Positions 43,771-54,365 are shown, counted from the first letter of the stretch. The stretch: DNA of 64,000 nt from Polyangiaceae bacterium (GCA_020846005.1 JADLEQ010000085.1:62001-126000); one strand, 5' to 3'. Program-made: numbers and translations. The notes: generated by a model not told the origin, from the letters alone.

Positions 43771-45246
43771 TTGCGCATCGACGGCTACCAGCTCGACGGC
43801 TACTTCGATGAGATGTTCGAGCCCGGCGGCGTCGTGCGGCCTCACTACCGAGAGCTCGCCCAGCGGCTGGGCGAGCTCTCGGACGCCGAGCTCGCGAGTC
43901 GCCGCCGGATGGTCGACCTCATGCTCCGCAACCAGGGTGTGACGTTCACCGTCTACTCGGACCAGAGCGGCATCGAGAAGGTGTTCCCCTTCGACCCGAT
44001 CCCGCGGCTGCTCGCCGCCGAGGAGTGGGATCGGGTGGAGCGAGGCCTGGTGCAGCGCATCGAGGCGCTGAACCTCTTCCTGCGCGACGTGTACCACGAG
44101 CAGCACATCCTGCGGGATCGCGTCGTGGATCCGGAGCTGGTGCTCGGCGCGACGTTCTTCCGTCGTGAGATGATGGGCTTCGATCCGCCCCGAGGCATCT
44201 ACGTGCACGTCGTCGGCACGGATCTCATCCGGGACCGCGACGGCGACTTCATGGTGCTGGAGGACAACGCCCGCAACCCGAGCGGCGTCTCGTACGTGCT
44301 CCAGTGCCGCGCCGTGCTGAAGCGGGTCTTCCCGGCGCTGTTCGCCCACTACGGCGTGCGCCCGGTGGACGACTACGCCGAGTGGCTGAAGGAGACGCTG
44401 CTCCACGTCGCGCCTCGCGGCGCGGCGGAGCCGACGGCCGTCCTCTTGACGCCCGGGATCTACAACTCGGCGTACTTCGAGCACTCGTTCCTCGCGCGGC
44501 AGATGGGGGTGCAGCTCGTCGAGGGCCGGGATCTCACGGTGAAGGACGGCGCCGTCTGCATGCGGAGCACGCGGGGGCTGCAGCGCGTCGACGTGATCTA
44601 CTCGCGAATCGACGACGACTTCCTCGATCCCGTGGCGTTCCGGCCCGACTCGCTCCTCGGCTGTGCCGGGCTCTTCGCGGCCTACCGGGGCGGCGCGGTC
44701 GCGGTCGCCAACGCGCCGGGGACGGGCGTCGCGGACGACAAGGCCATCTACCCGTTCGTGCCCGACATGATCCGCTACTACCTGAAGCAGGACCCGATCC
44801 TGCCGAACGTGCCCACGTGGGTCGCTTCCCGCCCGAGCGATCTGGCCTACATCCTCGAGCACCTGGAGGAGCTCGTCGTCAAGCAGACGGACGCCTCCGG
44901 GGGCTACGGCATGATGATCGGTCCACACGCCACGGCCGCCGAGCACGCGGAGTTTCGCCGGCGCGTCGCCGCGGAGCCGCGGCGCTACATCGCCCAGCCG
45001 ACCATCAGCCTGGGGCGCCACCCCACGATCTGCGACGACGGCCTCGAGGGGCGCTGCGTGGATCTGCGGCCGTACGTGCTCTTCGGGGAGCGGATCCGCG
45101 TCATCCCCGGCGGGCTCACACGCGTCGCGCTCCGCCGCGGATCGCTGGTCGTCAATTCGAGCCAGGGCGGCGGTTACAAGGACACCTGGGTGCTGGCCGC
45201 CGAGGCGGGCGTCGGGCCCCGCGAGGAGGCAGCAGATGCTCAGTAG
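43771..45246 (+). CDS. Circularly permuted ATP-grasp protein (DUF404/DUF407)
   Basis: 491 residues from a TTG start ('MRIDGYQLDGYFDEMFEPGG'). Signature stretches: 'FPFDPIPRLL', 'FLRDVYHEQHIL', 'MVLEDNARNPSGVSYVL', 'EGRDLTVKDGAVCMRST' and 'VVKQTDASGGYGMMIGP'. These match CP_ATPgrasp_1/2, predicted ATP-dependent peptide-bond or amide ligases. It opens a four-gene run with an alpha-E protein, a transglutaminase and a kinase. This ATP-grasp/alpha-E/transglutaminase combination is described as a predicted peptide-synthesis or protein-modification system; the product is unknown. Overlaps the next gene by 11 bp. Confidence 0.93.
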   Translation: MRIDGYQLDGYFDEMFEPGGVVRPHYRELAQRLGELSDAELASRRRMVDLMLRNQGVTFTVYSDQSGIEKVFPFDPIPRLLAAEEWDRVERGLVQRIEALNLFLRDVYHEQHILRDRVVDPELVLGATFFRREMMGFDPPRGIYVHVVGTDLIRDRDGDFMVLEDNARNPSGVSYVLQCRAVLKRVFPALFAHYGVRPVDDYAEWLKETLLHVAPRGAAEPTAVLLTPGIYNSAYFEHSFLARQMGVQLVEGRDLTVKDGAVCMRSTRGLQRVDVIYSRIDDDFLDPVAFRPDSLLGCAGLFAAYRGGAVAVANAPGTGVADDKAIYPFVPDMIRYYLKQDPILPNVPTWVASRPSDLAYILEHLEELVVKQTDASGGYGMMIGPHATAAEHAEFRRRVAAEPRRYIAQPTISLGRHPTICDDGLEGRCVDLRPYVLFGERIRVIPGGLTRVALRRGSLVVNSSQGGGYKDTWVLAAEAGVGPREEAADAQ

Positions 45247-46165
45247 GGTGGCGGACGCCCTCTACTGGATGGGTCGGTACGTCGAGCGGGCGGAGCACGC
45301 CGCGCGGGTCCTCGAGGTCACGCGCCAGCTCCTGCTCGACGTCCGCGAGGTCGATCCGGCTGCCGCGGAGCTCCACTGGCAGGGCGCGCGCGTCGCGCTG
45401 TCGATGCCCGAAGCGACGGACGCCTGCGCGGTCGCGTTCGACGAGCACGAGCCCGGCTCGATCGCGTCGTCGGTCGCGCGAGCGCGAGAGAACGCGCGCC
45501 AGGTGAGGGAGGTGATCTCGAGCGAGATGTGGGAGCACCTGAACCAGACGTACTGGGCCCTGCGCGAGGCGTCGCAGCAGCCCGCGCGCGAGGACGAGCT
45601 CTCCGCCACGCTGGGGAGCGTCGTCTCGGCCGGGTTCTCCTGGGCCGGCGTCACCGACGGCACCATGCGCCGCGGAGAGGGCTGGCTCTGGATCAAGCTC
45701 GGCCAGGAGGTGGAGCGCGCGGATCGTGTCGCGCGCCTGCTCGCGGTGCGGGGCAGCGACGCGTCGGGCGCCCCAGCGCGGAGCCTCGGGGGGGGGGACA
45801 ACGTGCTCTGGCCGACGCTGCTCCGAGGCGCGAGCGCGCTCGAGGCGTACCGGAAGGTGCACCCGGCGCGCGTCGATCCCCGCCGGGTCGTGGATTTCCT
45901 GGTCCTCGATCGGGAGTTCCCCCGCAGCGTCCGGCACTGCGTCGCACAGGCGGCGGCGCTCGCGGGGGCGCTCGTGGTCGCCAACGGGGACGGGGGCGGG
46001 CGGGGCCGGGGCGTCGAGCGTGCGTTCGGTCGGCTGGCGTCTCGGCTCGAGTACACGGACGTGGACGATGTCCTCAGCGCCGGGCTCGCGCCGTTCCTCC
46101 TCGAGGTCCTGCATGAGCTCGGCGGCGCGAGCCACCAGCTCCAGCGCACGTACTTCCTGCACTGA
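45236..46165 (+). CDS. Alpha-E domain protein (DUF403)
   Basis: 309 residues, almost all helical. The opening 'MLSRVADALYWMGRYVERAEHAARVLEV' is the alpha-E family hallmark; 'VRARENARQVREVISSEMWEHLN'-type helices (here 'ARARENARQVREVIS') follow. Its chemistry is unknown; it always partners the circularly permuted ATP-grasp enzyme and may be its scaffold or peptide carrier. ATG 45236 lies inside the ATP-grasp gene's end, so translation is coupled. A 10-G run (45788-45797) encodes Gly-Gly-Gly and is a possible slippage site. Confidence 0.92.
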   Translation: MLSRVADALYWMGRYVERAEHAARVLEVTRQLLLDVREVDPAAAELHWQGARVALSMPEATDACAVAFDEHEPGSIASSVARARENARQVREVISSEMWEHLNQTYWALREASQQPAREDELSATLGSVVSAGFSWAGVTDGTMRRGEGWLWIKLGQEVERADRVARLLAVRGSDASGAPARSLGGGDNVLWPTLLRGASALEAYRKVHPARVDPRRVVDFLVLDREFPRSVRHCVAQAAALAGALVVANGDGGGRGRGVERAFGRLASRLEYTDVDDVLSAGLAPFLLEVLHELGGASHQLQRTYFLH

Positions 46166-46196
46166 CCGGCCCGCGCGCCGCCCCCCACGGATCTCC

Positions 46197-47141
46197 ATGC
46201 TCCTCGCCATCCGCCACCGCACCGAGCTCGGTTACGACGCGCCCATCAGCGAGACGGCGATGGAGCTCCGGATGACGCCGGAGACGACCGCGCGCCAGGT
46301 GCTGCGCGGCTTCGGCATCGCGGTGGCTCCTCCCGCGACGCTCCACGAGCACGTCGACTGGTCAGGGAACCGCGTCCACTCGTTCTCGATCGCCGAGGCG
46401 CACGATCGGGTCGTGATCCTCGCGCACAGCGCCGTCGAGACGCGCCCGGCGCCCGATCCGTTCGAGGCCGCGCCGGGGCCCGGGCCCGAGGCGGGCGACC
46501 CACGTCTGCTCGACTACCTGCGCTTCGAGGGGCCCGTCACCGCGGACCGCCGGATCGAGGAGATCGCTCGCCAGCTCGGGTTGGCCGGGTGCGCGACCCA
46601 CGCGGAGGTCGGGTCGCGGATCTGCCACGGGCTGCGCGGCCGCCTCGAGTATCGGCGCGGCGTCACGACCAGCCTCGCCACGGTGAGCGACGCGCTGGAG
46701 CGCGGGGCCGGCGTATGCCAGGATTTCGCCCACCTGGCGATCGCGCTGCTCCGTCACACCGGGGTGCCGGCGCGCTACGTGTCCGGGTATCTGTATCGCC
46801 CGGGCGCGGAGGAGGTCGAGACGCACGCCTGGGTGGAGGCGCACCTCCCCGGGCGGGGGTGGAGCGGCTTCGATCCCACGCACGCAGAGGTGGTCGGCCT
46901 CGGCCACGTCGCCGTCGCGACCGGTCGCAGCTACGCGGACGTCCCGCCGAACCGCGGGGTCTACCGGGGCGCAGCGACCGAGACGATCCGCGTGGTCGTC
47001 CGCATCGACGAGGTGGTCGAGGTGCCGCGCGGGCTCCTCGCGCCTGCCGCGGCCGGGCTCGACGTGGCGACGCTCGCCTTGACGGCCGCCGATCATCGCG
47101 AGCGGCTCGACTACCAGCAGCAGGAGCAGCAGCAGCAGTGA
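46197..47141 (+). CDS. Transglutaminase-like cysteine protease-fold protein
   Basis: 314 residues. Bacterial transglutaminase N-terminal domain, then the core with triad Cys174 (GVCQDFAH), His210 (ETHAWVEA) and Asp226 (GFDPTHAE). It is the third member of the ATP-grasp/alpha-E/transglutaminase set and may act as a peptidase that trims or removes the peptide built by the ligase. ATG 46197 is 31 bp after the alpha-E stop. The protein ends with a glutamine-rich tail (YQQQEQQQQ) not usual for the family. The proteasome-like Anbu subunit often seen nearby is absent here. Confidence 0.92.
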   Translation: MLLAIRHRTELGYDAPISETAMELRMTPETTARQVLRGFGIAVAPPATLHEHVDWSGNRVHSFSIAEAHDRVVILAHSAVETRPAPDPFEAAPGPGPEAGDPRLLDYLRFEGPVTADRRIEEIARQLGLAGCATHAEVGSRICHGLRGRLEYRRGVTTSLATVSDALERGAGVCQDFAHLAIALLRHTGVPARYVSGYLYRPGAEEVETHAWVEAHLPGRGWSGFDPTHAEVVGLGHVAVATGRSYADVPPNRGVYRGAATETIRVVVRIDEVVEVPRGLLAPAAAGLDVATLALTAADHRERLDYQQQEQQQQ

Positions 47142-47274
47142 GCGCGCGGCCGGGCGGCGGCGTGCCAGCGCACACTGGGTCGTCGGCGCGCACACCGGGC
47201 CGAAAGCGACGCCGGAGCGCGCGATCGTCGGATCGGCTCGACGCGCGCACGATCCGCGGTGAAGATCTCAATCC

Positions 47275-49140
<1,866 letters not shown>

Positions 49141-49191
49141 CGCGCGCTCGCACGAGGCCCGGGCTGGCTGGGCCTGGGCGAGGAGATCCGC

Positions 49192-49197
49192 TAGGGT
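49192..49197 (+). promoter_or_regulatory. -10-like box upstream of the cytochrome gene
   Basis: TAGGGT, 23 nt before ATG 49221. Transcription from ~49204 would leave a short leader with GAGGAG as ribosome site. No clear -35 box. Confidence 0.3.
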
Positions 49198-49220
49198 TGG
49201 GGGATCTTGAGGAGCTGCCG

Positions 49221-50135
49221 ATGAATCGCTGGATCAAACGGATGGCGTTGGGGCTTGGGGCCGTGATCGGCGTCGTGCTGATCGGCGGAGGCTCCTACGT
49301 GGCGGCGAAGTCGGCGGCCTACGAAGAGAGCATCGCGAAGGTCTACGCCGTGCCCCCCGTCGACGTGGCCCGCTCGAACGACCCCGCCGTCGTCGCGCGC
49401 GGAAGACATCTCGTCCACGCGACCGCGGCGTGCGGCAGCTCGGACTGCCACGGCGCGGATCTCGGCGGCGGCAAGCCGCTCGCCATGGGCCCGGTCGGCA
49501 CCTTCGTAGGGCCGAACCTCACGCCGGGGGGCGTCATCGACACGTACTCCGACGGCGAGCTCGCCCGGGTCGTTCGCCATGGCGTGAAGAAGGACGGGCG
49601 ATCCGTTCGGTTCATGCCCTCGCAGGACTTCTCCTGGCTGCCGGACGCCGATCTCACCGCCATCGTCTCCTTCCTGCGCACGGTACCGGCCGTCCGGCGC
49701 GACAACCCGTCCACCGAGGTGGGCGTGCTCGGCAAGGTGCTCGACCGCCGCGACGAGTTCGTGGTCGACGTAGCGCGCCGGATCGATCACCTCGCGAAGG
49801 GGGATCCCACCCCGCGGGAGCCCAGCGCCGCGTACGGCAAGCTGCTCGCGCGGATGTGTCAGGGCTGCCACGGCGAGGGGTTCTCGGGCGGCCCCATCCC
49901 CGGTGCGCCGCCTTCGACGCCGATCCCCTCCAACCTGACCCCGCACGCGAGCGGCCTCGCCGGATGGACGTACGAGGATTTCGATCGGCTGCTCGTGCAG
50001 GGGACGCGCAAGAGCGGAGCGAAGCTCGATCCCTTCATGCCGATCGAGGCGTTCGGACGCCTCGACGAGACGGAGAAGCGAGCGCTCTTCGTGTTCCTGT
50101 CCGGGCTCGAGCCTCGGCCGTTCGGCGGGCGGTGA
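49221..50135 (+). CDS. Membrane-anchored di-heme cytochrome c
   Basis: 304 residues. One N-terminal membrane helix (9-30) and two class I cytochrome c domains. The first heme site is Cys71-x4-Cys76-His77 (CGSSDCH), unusual because c-type hemes normally use CxxCH. The second is the standard Cys213-x2-Cys216-His217 (CQGCH). Candidate distal methionines are in 'VRFMPSQDF' and 'DPFMPIEAF'. ATG 49221 follows GAGGAG. Likely a periplasmic electron carrier. No oxidase or dehydrogenase partner is adjacent. Confidence 0.88.
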   Translation: MNRWIKRMALGLGAVIGVVLIGGGSYVAAKSAAYEESIAKVYAVPPVDVARSNDPAVVARGRHLVHATAACGSSDCHGADLGGGKPLAMGPVGTFVGPNLTPGGVIDTYSDGELARVVRHGVKKDGRSVRFMPSQDFSWLPDADLTAIVSFLRTVPAVRRDNPSTEVGVLGKVLDRRDEFVVDVARRIDHLAKGDPTPREPSAAYGKLLARMCQGCHGEGFSGGPIPGAPPSTPIPSNLTPHASGLAGWTYEDFDRLLVQGTRKSGAKLDPFMPIEAFGRLDETEKRALFVFLSGLEPRPFGGR

Positions 50136-50230
50136 TCCCAGGGGGACCTGAGCGCGCGCAGACCCGGCGCGTGCGCAGGGCGACGAGCGTCGTGCCGGCG
50201 CGGCCCGCGGGCGCGGCGTGCCGATCGCGG

Positions 50231-51097
50231 TCAGCGCGAGAACAAGGCGTCCGCGGTCGCGCACGTCGCCGCCGCGCGCAGCCAGAGGTCGAGCGCGCCG
50301 AGGTCCCGGCACTCGAGGATCCGCGCGCGCAGCGCCGGCGAGACGGCGACCTCGCGCGCCTCCAGGACGGCGAGGATGTCCTCGGCCTTGCCCTCGGCCT
50401 TGCCCTCGGCCGCGGCGCGGCGGAATCCTTCGTCGGCGAACTGGTAGCCTTGGGGGAGCATCTCGAAGACCTCTCTGGCCTGGGTGCCGAGCGCGGCGAC
50501 GAGCAAGTCGTAGCACAGCAGGGCGTCGCCTCCCTGCAGGGCCTCGCGGACGGCCTCGGCGGCGATGAGCGCGGCGCGCGCGGCTTCTCGGGGCTCCGCG
50601 ACCCGGCCATGGACGGCGGCCGTGAGCGCCGCGTAGGTCGGGTGGGCGCGCGCGAGCGTGGCGTCGGTGAGCAGGGGGAGCTCCGCGGGGCCGAGGACGT
50701 GCGCCTGGACGAAGCCTGAGCCGGGACCGAGGGGGATCGGCTGGCGCGCCCAGGCGGGGACCGCGAGGTCGTTCGTGATGACGAACAGGACGGCGTCCAG
50801 GGTGCGGAGGGAGGCGCGAGCCGAGACCAGGTACGAGGGCCAGACGAAGAGCTTCTGTCGGGCGATCCAGAGCTGGACCTCGAGGACGACGGCCAGTACG
50901 GCTTCCTGGCCCAGGAAGACGCCGAAGACGCCGTCGGCGCGGAGCTCGGTGGGCCTGTGGTCGCCGAGCTCTGCGGGACGGACGACGATGGAGTCGTGCT
51001 TCGGCGCGCCGGAGGCGGTGAAGTGCAGGAGCTCGGCGATGATGTCGGGGCGCTGGCGCAGGAGGTGGGCGAACGCCTCGTGCAGCGTGGAGGGCAT
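50231..51097 (-). CDS. PD-(D/E)XK nuclease-like / Rpn-related hypothetical protein
   Basis: 288 residues. Opening 'MPSTLHEAFAHLLRQRPDIIAELL' split around a family-typical start, then 'PTELRADGVFGVFLG' (acidic Asp) and 'LAVVLEVQLWIARQKLFVWP' (Glu-x-Gln), a PD-(D/E)XK-like arrangement with D and ExQ. The C-terminus has 'AEGKAEGKAEDILAVLEAR', the Gly-Lys-rich helix frequent in Rpn-type proteins. Homologous proteins are multicopy in actinobacteria and myxobacteria and have no proven function. DNA cleavage is inferred from fold style only. Confidence 0.7.
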   Translation of the reverse strand: MPSTLHEAFAHLLRQRPDIIAELLHFTASGAPKHDSIVVRPAELGDHRPTELRADGVFGVFLGQEAVLAVVLEVQLWIARQKLFVWPSYLVSARASLRTLDAVLFVITNDLAVPAWARQPIPLGPGSGFVQAHVLGPAELPLLTDATLARAHPTYAALTAAVHGRVAEPREAARAALIAAEAVREALQGGDALLCYDLLVAALGTQAREVFEMLPQGYQFADEGFRRAAAEGKAEGKAEDILAVLEAREVAVSPALRARILECRDLGALDLWLRAAATCATADALFSR

Positions 51098-51312
51098 GGG
51101 TCACGCCACCGTCGGCCCGCAGCGGAGCGAGTTGCTGGCGGCCGGCATGAAGCCAGGGCGGGCCAAGAGCCACGCCGTGCGCTCGCGCCATCACGGCCGC
51201 CGGTGCCGCCCAGCCGAGGGCGCGCCCGCGACGCGCGCGCGGTCGCGTCCGGCGCGGGCGGTCGCGGGGGCGGGCGTTGACGGGCCGAGTCGCCCGTGGT
51301 GAGCTACGGCTC

Positions 51313-51726
51313 ATGGATCTGGACGAGCTGGTGAAGGGGCTGCTGGGCGAGCTCGGCAAGGTGTCGAAGAGTGACGCAGTCGTCGGCACGGTGCGCGACG
51401 CGGGGCGCGCCAAGGTGATGCCGCTCAGCAAGATCAGCATCGGGTTCGGCGCCGCCTCGCTCGGCGCCTCGAGCAAGGCGGCCGGCGAGCGCCCGGCGGA
51501 CGCGGGCGCCGAGGGCGGCGGCGTCGGTGGCGCGCTCGTCGTCGAGCCCAAGGCGTTCGTCGTCGTCGGCGAGGACGGTGTACCGCACATGCTTGCACTG
51601 AAGCGTGGCAAGGCGGCGGTGCTCCGGCGGGGGATCGAGATCCACTCGGACGGCAGGCTCGCGCAGCTCCCGGGGTCCCCAGCGAAGGCGCTGCCGAAGA
51701 AGGCCGATCCGGAGAGCAAGAAGTAA
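51313..51726 (+). CDS. GerW/YtfJ family protein 1
   Basis: 137 residues. 'KVSKSDAVVGTVRDAGRAKVMPLSKISIGFGA' in short form and a Gly-rich loop followed by 'VEPKAFVVVGEDGVPHMLAL' are hallmarks of the GerW (YtfJ) sporulation-protein family. In Bacillus the ytfJ neighbour ytfI encodes a DUF2953 protein, and the same pair occurs here although this organism is apparently Gram-negative. Role unknown outside endospore formers. ATG 51313 is used; there is no good ribosome site. Confidence 0.82.
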   Translation: MDLDELVKGLLGELGKVSKSDAVVGTVRDAGRAKVMPLSKISIGFGAASLGASSKAAGERPADAGAEGGGVGGALVVEPKAFVVVGEDGVPHMLALKRGKAAVLRRGIEIHSDGRLAQLPGSPAKALPKKADPESKK

Positions 51727-51732
51727 GCGCCG

Positions 51733-52431
51733 ATGGACGCCGCCGCCTGGGCCGTCGCCGGGGCGGGGTTCATCGTCGCGGCGGCGCTCGTCGCGCTCAC
51801 GCTGGCGCCCCTCAGCGTGCACCTCTCCGGCCAGGCGCGAGGCGACCCCTCCGGGGCCTGGGCCGCCGCGGGTGGGATCCGGATCGCGTTCGTCGCCGTC
51901 GCCCTCGTGGCCGCGCGAGACGCGCCGGCGACGGCACACCTGCTGGTGTTCGGCCGCCGTGTCGCCACCCGCCGACTGCGCGATCTAGGGCGTCGCGCCC
52001 GGTCGGAGGCAGGAGACCGGCTGTCTGCCGAGGAGCTCCGCGCGGCGTTCGCGCGGCTCGAGCGCCACCTCGACCCGCTCGAGCTCGTCGGGTTCCTGCT
52101 TCGCGAGCGGCGTCGGATCGAGCTCGCCGACGCGAGCCTCGACTGCGAGTACTCGTTCGCGGACGTGGCGCTCACCGGCAAGGTGCTGGCGGCCCTCTGC
52201 GTCCTGGACGGCGCGCTCCCGCCGTGGATCGCCGTCCGTGGGCGACCGGGTTGGGAGGCCGTTGATCGGGCGTCGCTGGCGCTCTCGGCGACGCTGAGGC
52301 TCTGGCCGGGGAGGGCGGTCGTCGATACCGCTGTCTTTCTGGCCCGCCGCGCTCGCTGGCGTCGCGCCCCGGGGTCGGTCGGCGGCCCGTCCCCCGCAGC
52401 CGAGCTGGGGGGCGCTGCCGGCTCGCGTTGA
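51733..52431 (+). CDS. DUF2953-type membrane-anchored protein
   Basis: 232 residues. An N-terminal membrane helix ('GAGFIVAAALVALTLAP'), a beta-rich middle and 'CEYSFADVALTGKVLAALCVL' match DUF2953 (YtfI). It sits 6 bp after GerW-1 and ~60 bp before GerW-2, so the three genes form one unit. In Bacillus, DUF2953 and YtfJ proteins are spore associated; a cytoplasmic-membrane role in developmental spores of a myxobacterium is possible but inferred. Confidence 0.78.
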   Translation: MDAAAWAVAGAGFIVAAALVALTLAPLSVHLSGQARGDPSGAWAAAGGIRIAFVAVALVAARDAPATAHLLVFGRRVATRRLRDLGRRARSEAGDRLSAEELRAAFARLERHLDPLELVGFLLRERRRIELADASLDCEYSFADVALTGKVLAALCVLDGALPPWIAVRGRPGWEAVDRASLALSATLRLWPGRAVVDTAVFLARRARWRRAPGSVGGPSPAAELGGAAGSR

Positions 52432-52490
52432 CGCGCCGCCGCGGCGGCGGGATGATGCCTCGACCGACACCTCGTGCGGGGAGACGGACC

Positions 52491-52949
52491 TTGAGCGACA
52501 AGATCCACAACATCGTCAACACGCTGCTCGACGGAATCCACGGGATCTCGAAGAGCGAGACGATCATCGGCGAGCCGCAGCGGGCCGGCGAGGCCACCGT
52601 CATCCCCGTGCATCGGCTGAAGATCGCCTTCGGCGCCGCGGGAGCAAAGGCGGACGCCCGCGGCAGCCGCGTCGGGGGCGGCACGGGCGGGCACGGCGCA
52701 GGCGGCGCCGTGGAGCTGGATCCGGTGGCCGCCATCGCGGTCGGGAAGGACGGCACGGCGCACCTCCTGACGGTCGAAGCCGACGCGGGCGGTACCTGGG
52801 CGGGGCTCCTCGAGGAGGTGCCCGAGCTGGTCACGAAGATCGCGCACTCGCTCGGCGAGCGCGCCGTGGACGTGCTGCAGAAGAAGAAGCTGGCGCCGAC
52901 CGCCCAGCCCGCGGGCGAGCTCGCCGAGGCCGCGACCAAGGACTCCTGA
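52491..52949 (+). CDS. GerW/YtfJ family protein 2
   Basis: 152 residues from TTG 52491, preceded by a GGGGAGA ribosome site; this gives 'MSDKIHNIVNTLLDGIHGIS'. An ATG at 52452 is an alternative with an unlikely Arg/Pro-rich lead. Family marks: 'SKSETIIGEPQRAGEATVIP', a Gly-rich loop ('GSRVGGGTGGHGAGGAVELD'), and 'AAIAVGKDGTAHLLTVEAD'. It is more like canonical YtfJ than GerW-1. C-terminal ~45 residues are charged. It converges on the lysine aminotransferase gene. Confidence 0.82.
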   Translation: MSDKIHNIVNTLLDGIHGISKSETIIGEPQRAGEATVIPVHRLKIAFGAAGAKADARGSRVGGGTGGHGAGGAVELDPVAAIAVGKDGTAHLLTVEADAGGTWAGLLEEVPELVTKIAHSLGERAVDVLQKKKLAPTAQPAGELAEAATKDS

Positions 52950-52971
52950 GCCCGGCCGGCGCTCGAGCGCG

Positions 52972-54306
52972 CTACGCGGCGCCGAACACCCCCTCGAGCG
53001 CGCCTCCGAGCCGGCGGACGCCCTCCGCGATGTTCTCGGCGGTGACGTTGAGCGCCGGGCGGAACCGCAGGCCGCGGTCGCCGCACGGCAGGATGATCAT
53101 GCCGCCGTCGAAGCACGCGCGCACTACCGCGCGCTGGTGGTCCTTCGAGGGCACGTCGAGCGCGCACATCAAGCCGCGCCCGCGGACGTTGCTCACCTGA
53201 GGGCCGAGCCGGCCGGCGAGCGCCTGCAGGCCGGCGTGGAGCTCGGCGCCCCGCGCCGCCGCGTTCTCGAGGAGCCGCTCCTCGACGATGATCTCCAGGA
53301 TGTGGGTGCAGCGCACCATGTCGCTGAGAGAGCTGCCCCAGGTCGAGTTGATGCGGCTCGGCTTGACGAACACGTTGTCGGCGACCTCGTCGATGCGCCG
53401 AGAGACGAAGATGCCGCCGACCTGCATCTTCTTGGCGAAGCACACGATGTCCGGCACCACCCCGAGCTGCTGGAAGGCCCACCAGCTCCCGGTGATCCCC
53501 AGCCCGGTCTGTACCTCGTCGAAGATGAGCAGCGCCTCGCGCTCGTCTGCGAGTCGGCGGAGCTCAGCGAGGAACTGCGGCCGGAAGTGGCGGTCCCCCC
53601 CCTCGGCCTGAATGGGCTCGACGAGGATGGCCGCGATGTCGCCCTCGCGCTGGTCGAAATAGCGCTCCGCAGCGGCGATCGCCTCGGCCTCGGCCGCCTG
53701 CACCCGGTCCAGGCGCTCGCCCTCCAGCGGGTGCTCGATCGCAGGTGAGGGGATCCTCGGCCAGTCGAAGCGCGGGAAGTACTGGGTCTTGGCCGGATCG
53801 GTGTTCGTGCACGAGAGGGTGTAGCCGCTGCGCCCGTGGAAGGCGTGGCGCAGGTGGAGGACCTGCGAGCCTCGCTCGCCAGCGCCGCGGGCCAGGTTCT
53901 TGCGCACCTTCCAGTCGAACGCGGCCTTCATCCCGTTCTCGACGGCGAGCGCGCCGCCATCGATGAAGAACCAGTGCGGGAGCTCCGGCGGCGCCGCGGT
54001 CCGCTCGAGCATGTCGACCAGCTCCGCCATGAAGGGCGTGTAGTAGTCGGCGTTGCTCACCTTCACCGTCGCGGCGCGCGCGAGGCGCTCCTGGACGGCG
54101 GGCGCCGCCATGCTCGGATGATTGAAGCCGATGGGGTTCGACGCGAAGAAGCTGAAGAAGTCGAGGAGCTCGCGGCCGCTCTTCGCGTCGCGGACCCAGG
54201 AGCCGTGGCTACGCTCCAGGTCGATCACCATCGGGTAGCCGTCGACGAGGAGGTGGCGCCGGAGCATGTCGTGCACGGCGTCCGGGGCGATGGAGCGGCG
54301 GAGCAT
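52972..54306 (-). CDS. lat: L-lysine 6-aminotransferase
   Basis: 444 residues. Class III PLP-dependent aminotransferase. It transfers the epsilon-amino group of lysine to 2-oxoglutarate, giving aminoadipate semialdehyde. Seen: 'LLDFFSFFASNPIGFNHP', 'FIDGGALAVENGMKAAFDWK', the Glu switch in 'PIQAEGGDRHF' (Glu235), 'IFDEVQTGLGITGSWWAF', and the PLP lysine in AKKMQVGG (292/293). These match LAT specifically rather than ornithine transaminases. ATG 54306 is chosen; an upstream ATG adds a Pro/Arg-rich stretch. It stands alone. It may serve lysine catabolism or a secondary metabolite precursor route. Confidence 0.9.
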   Translation of the reverse strand: MLRRSIAPDAVHDMLRRHLLVDGYPMVIDLERSHGSWVRDAKSGRELLDFFSFFASNPIGFNHPSMAAPAVQERLARAATVKVSNADYYTPFMAELVDMLERTAAPPELPHWFFIDGGALAVENGMKAAFDWKVRKNLARGAGERGSQVLHLRHAFHGRSGYTLSCTNTDPAKTQYFPRFDWPRIPSPAIEHPLEGERLDRVQAAEAEAIAAAERYFDQREGDIAAILVEPIQAEGGDRHFRPQFLAELRRLADEREALLIFDEVQTGLGITGSWWAFQQLGVVPDIVCFAKKMQVGGIFVSRRIDEVADNVFVKPSRINSTWGSSLSDMVRCTHILEIIVEERLLENAAARGAELHAGLQALAGRLGPQVSNVRGRGLMCALDVPSKDHQRAVVRACFDGGMIILPCGDRGLRFRPALNVTAENIAEGVRRLGGALEGVFGAA

Positions 54307-54365
54307 GGGCGACGGCTTAGCAGACGGGTCGCGCGCGGACACCCCGCGAAGCCGGGGGGACGGGC

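Noticed and set aside
51277-51306. TTGACG as promoter of the GerW unit
   Set aside because: A good -35 box is present, but no TAnnnT -10 is found at the right distance.
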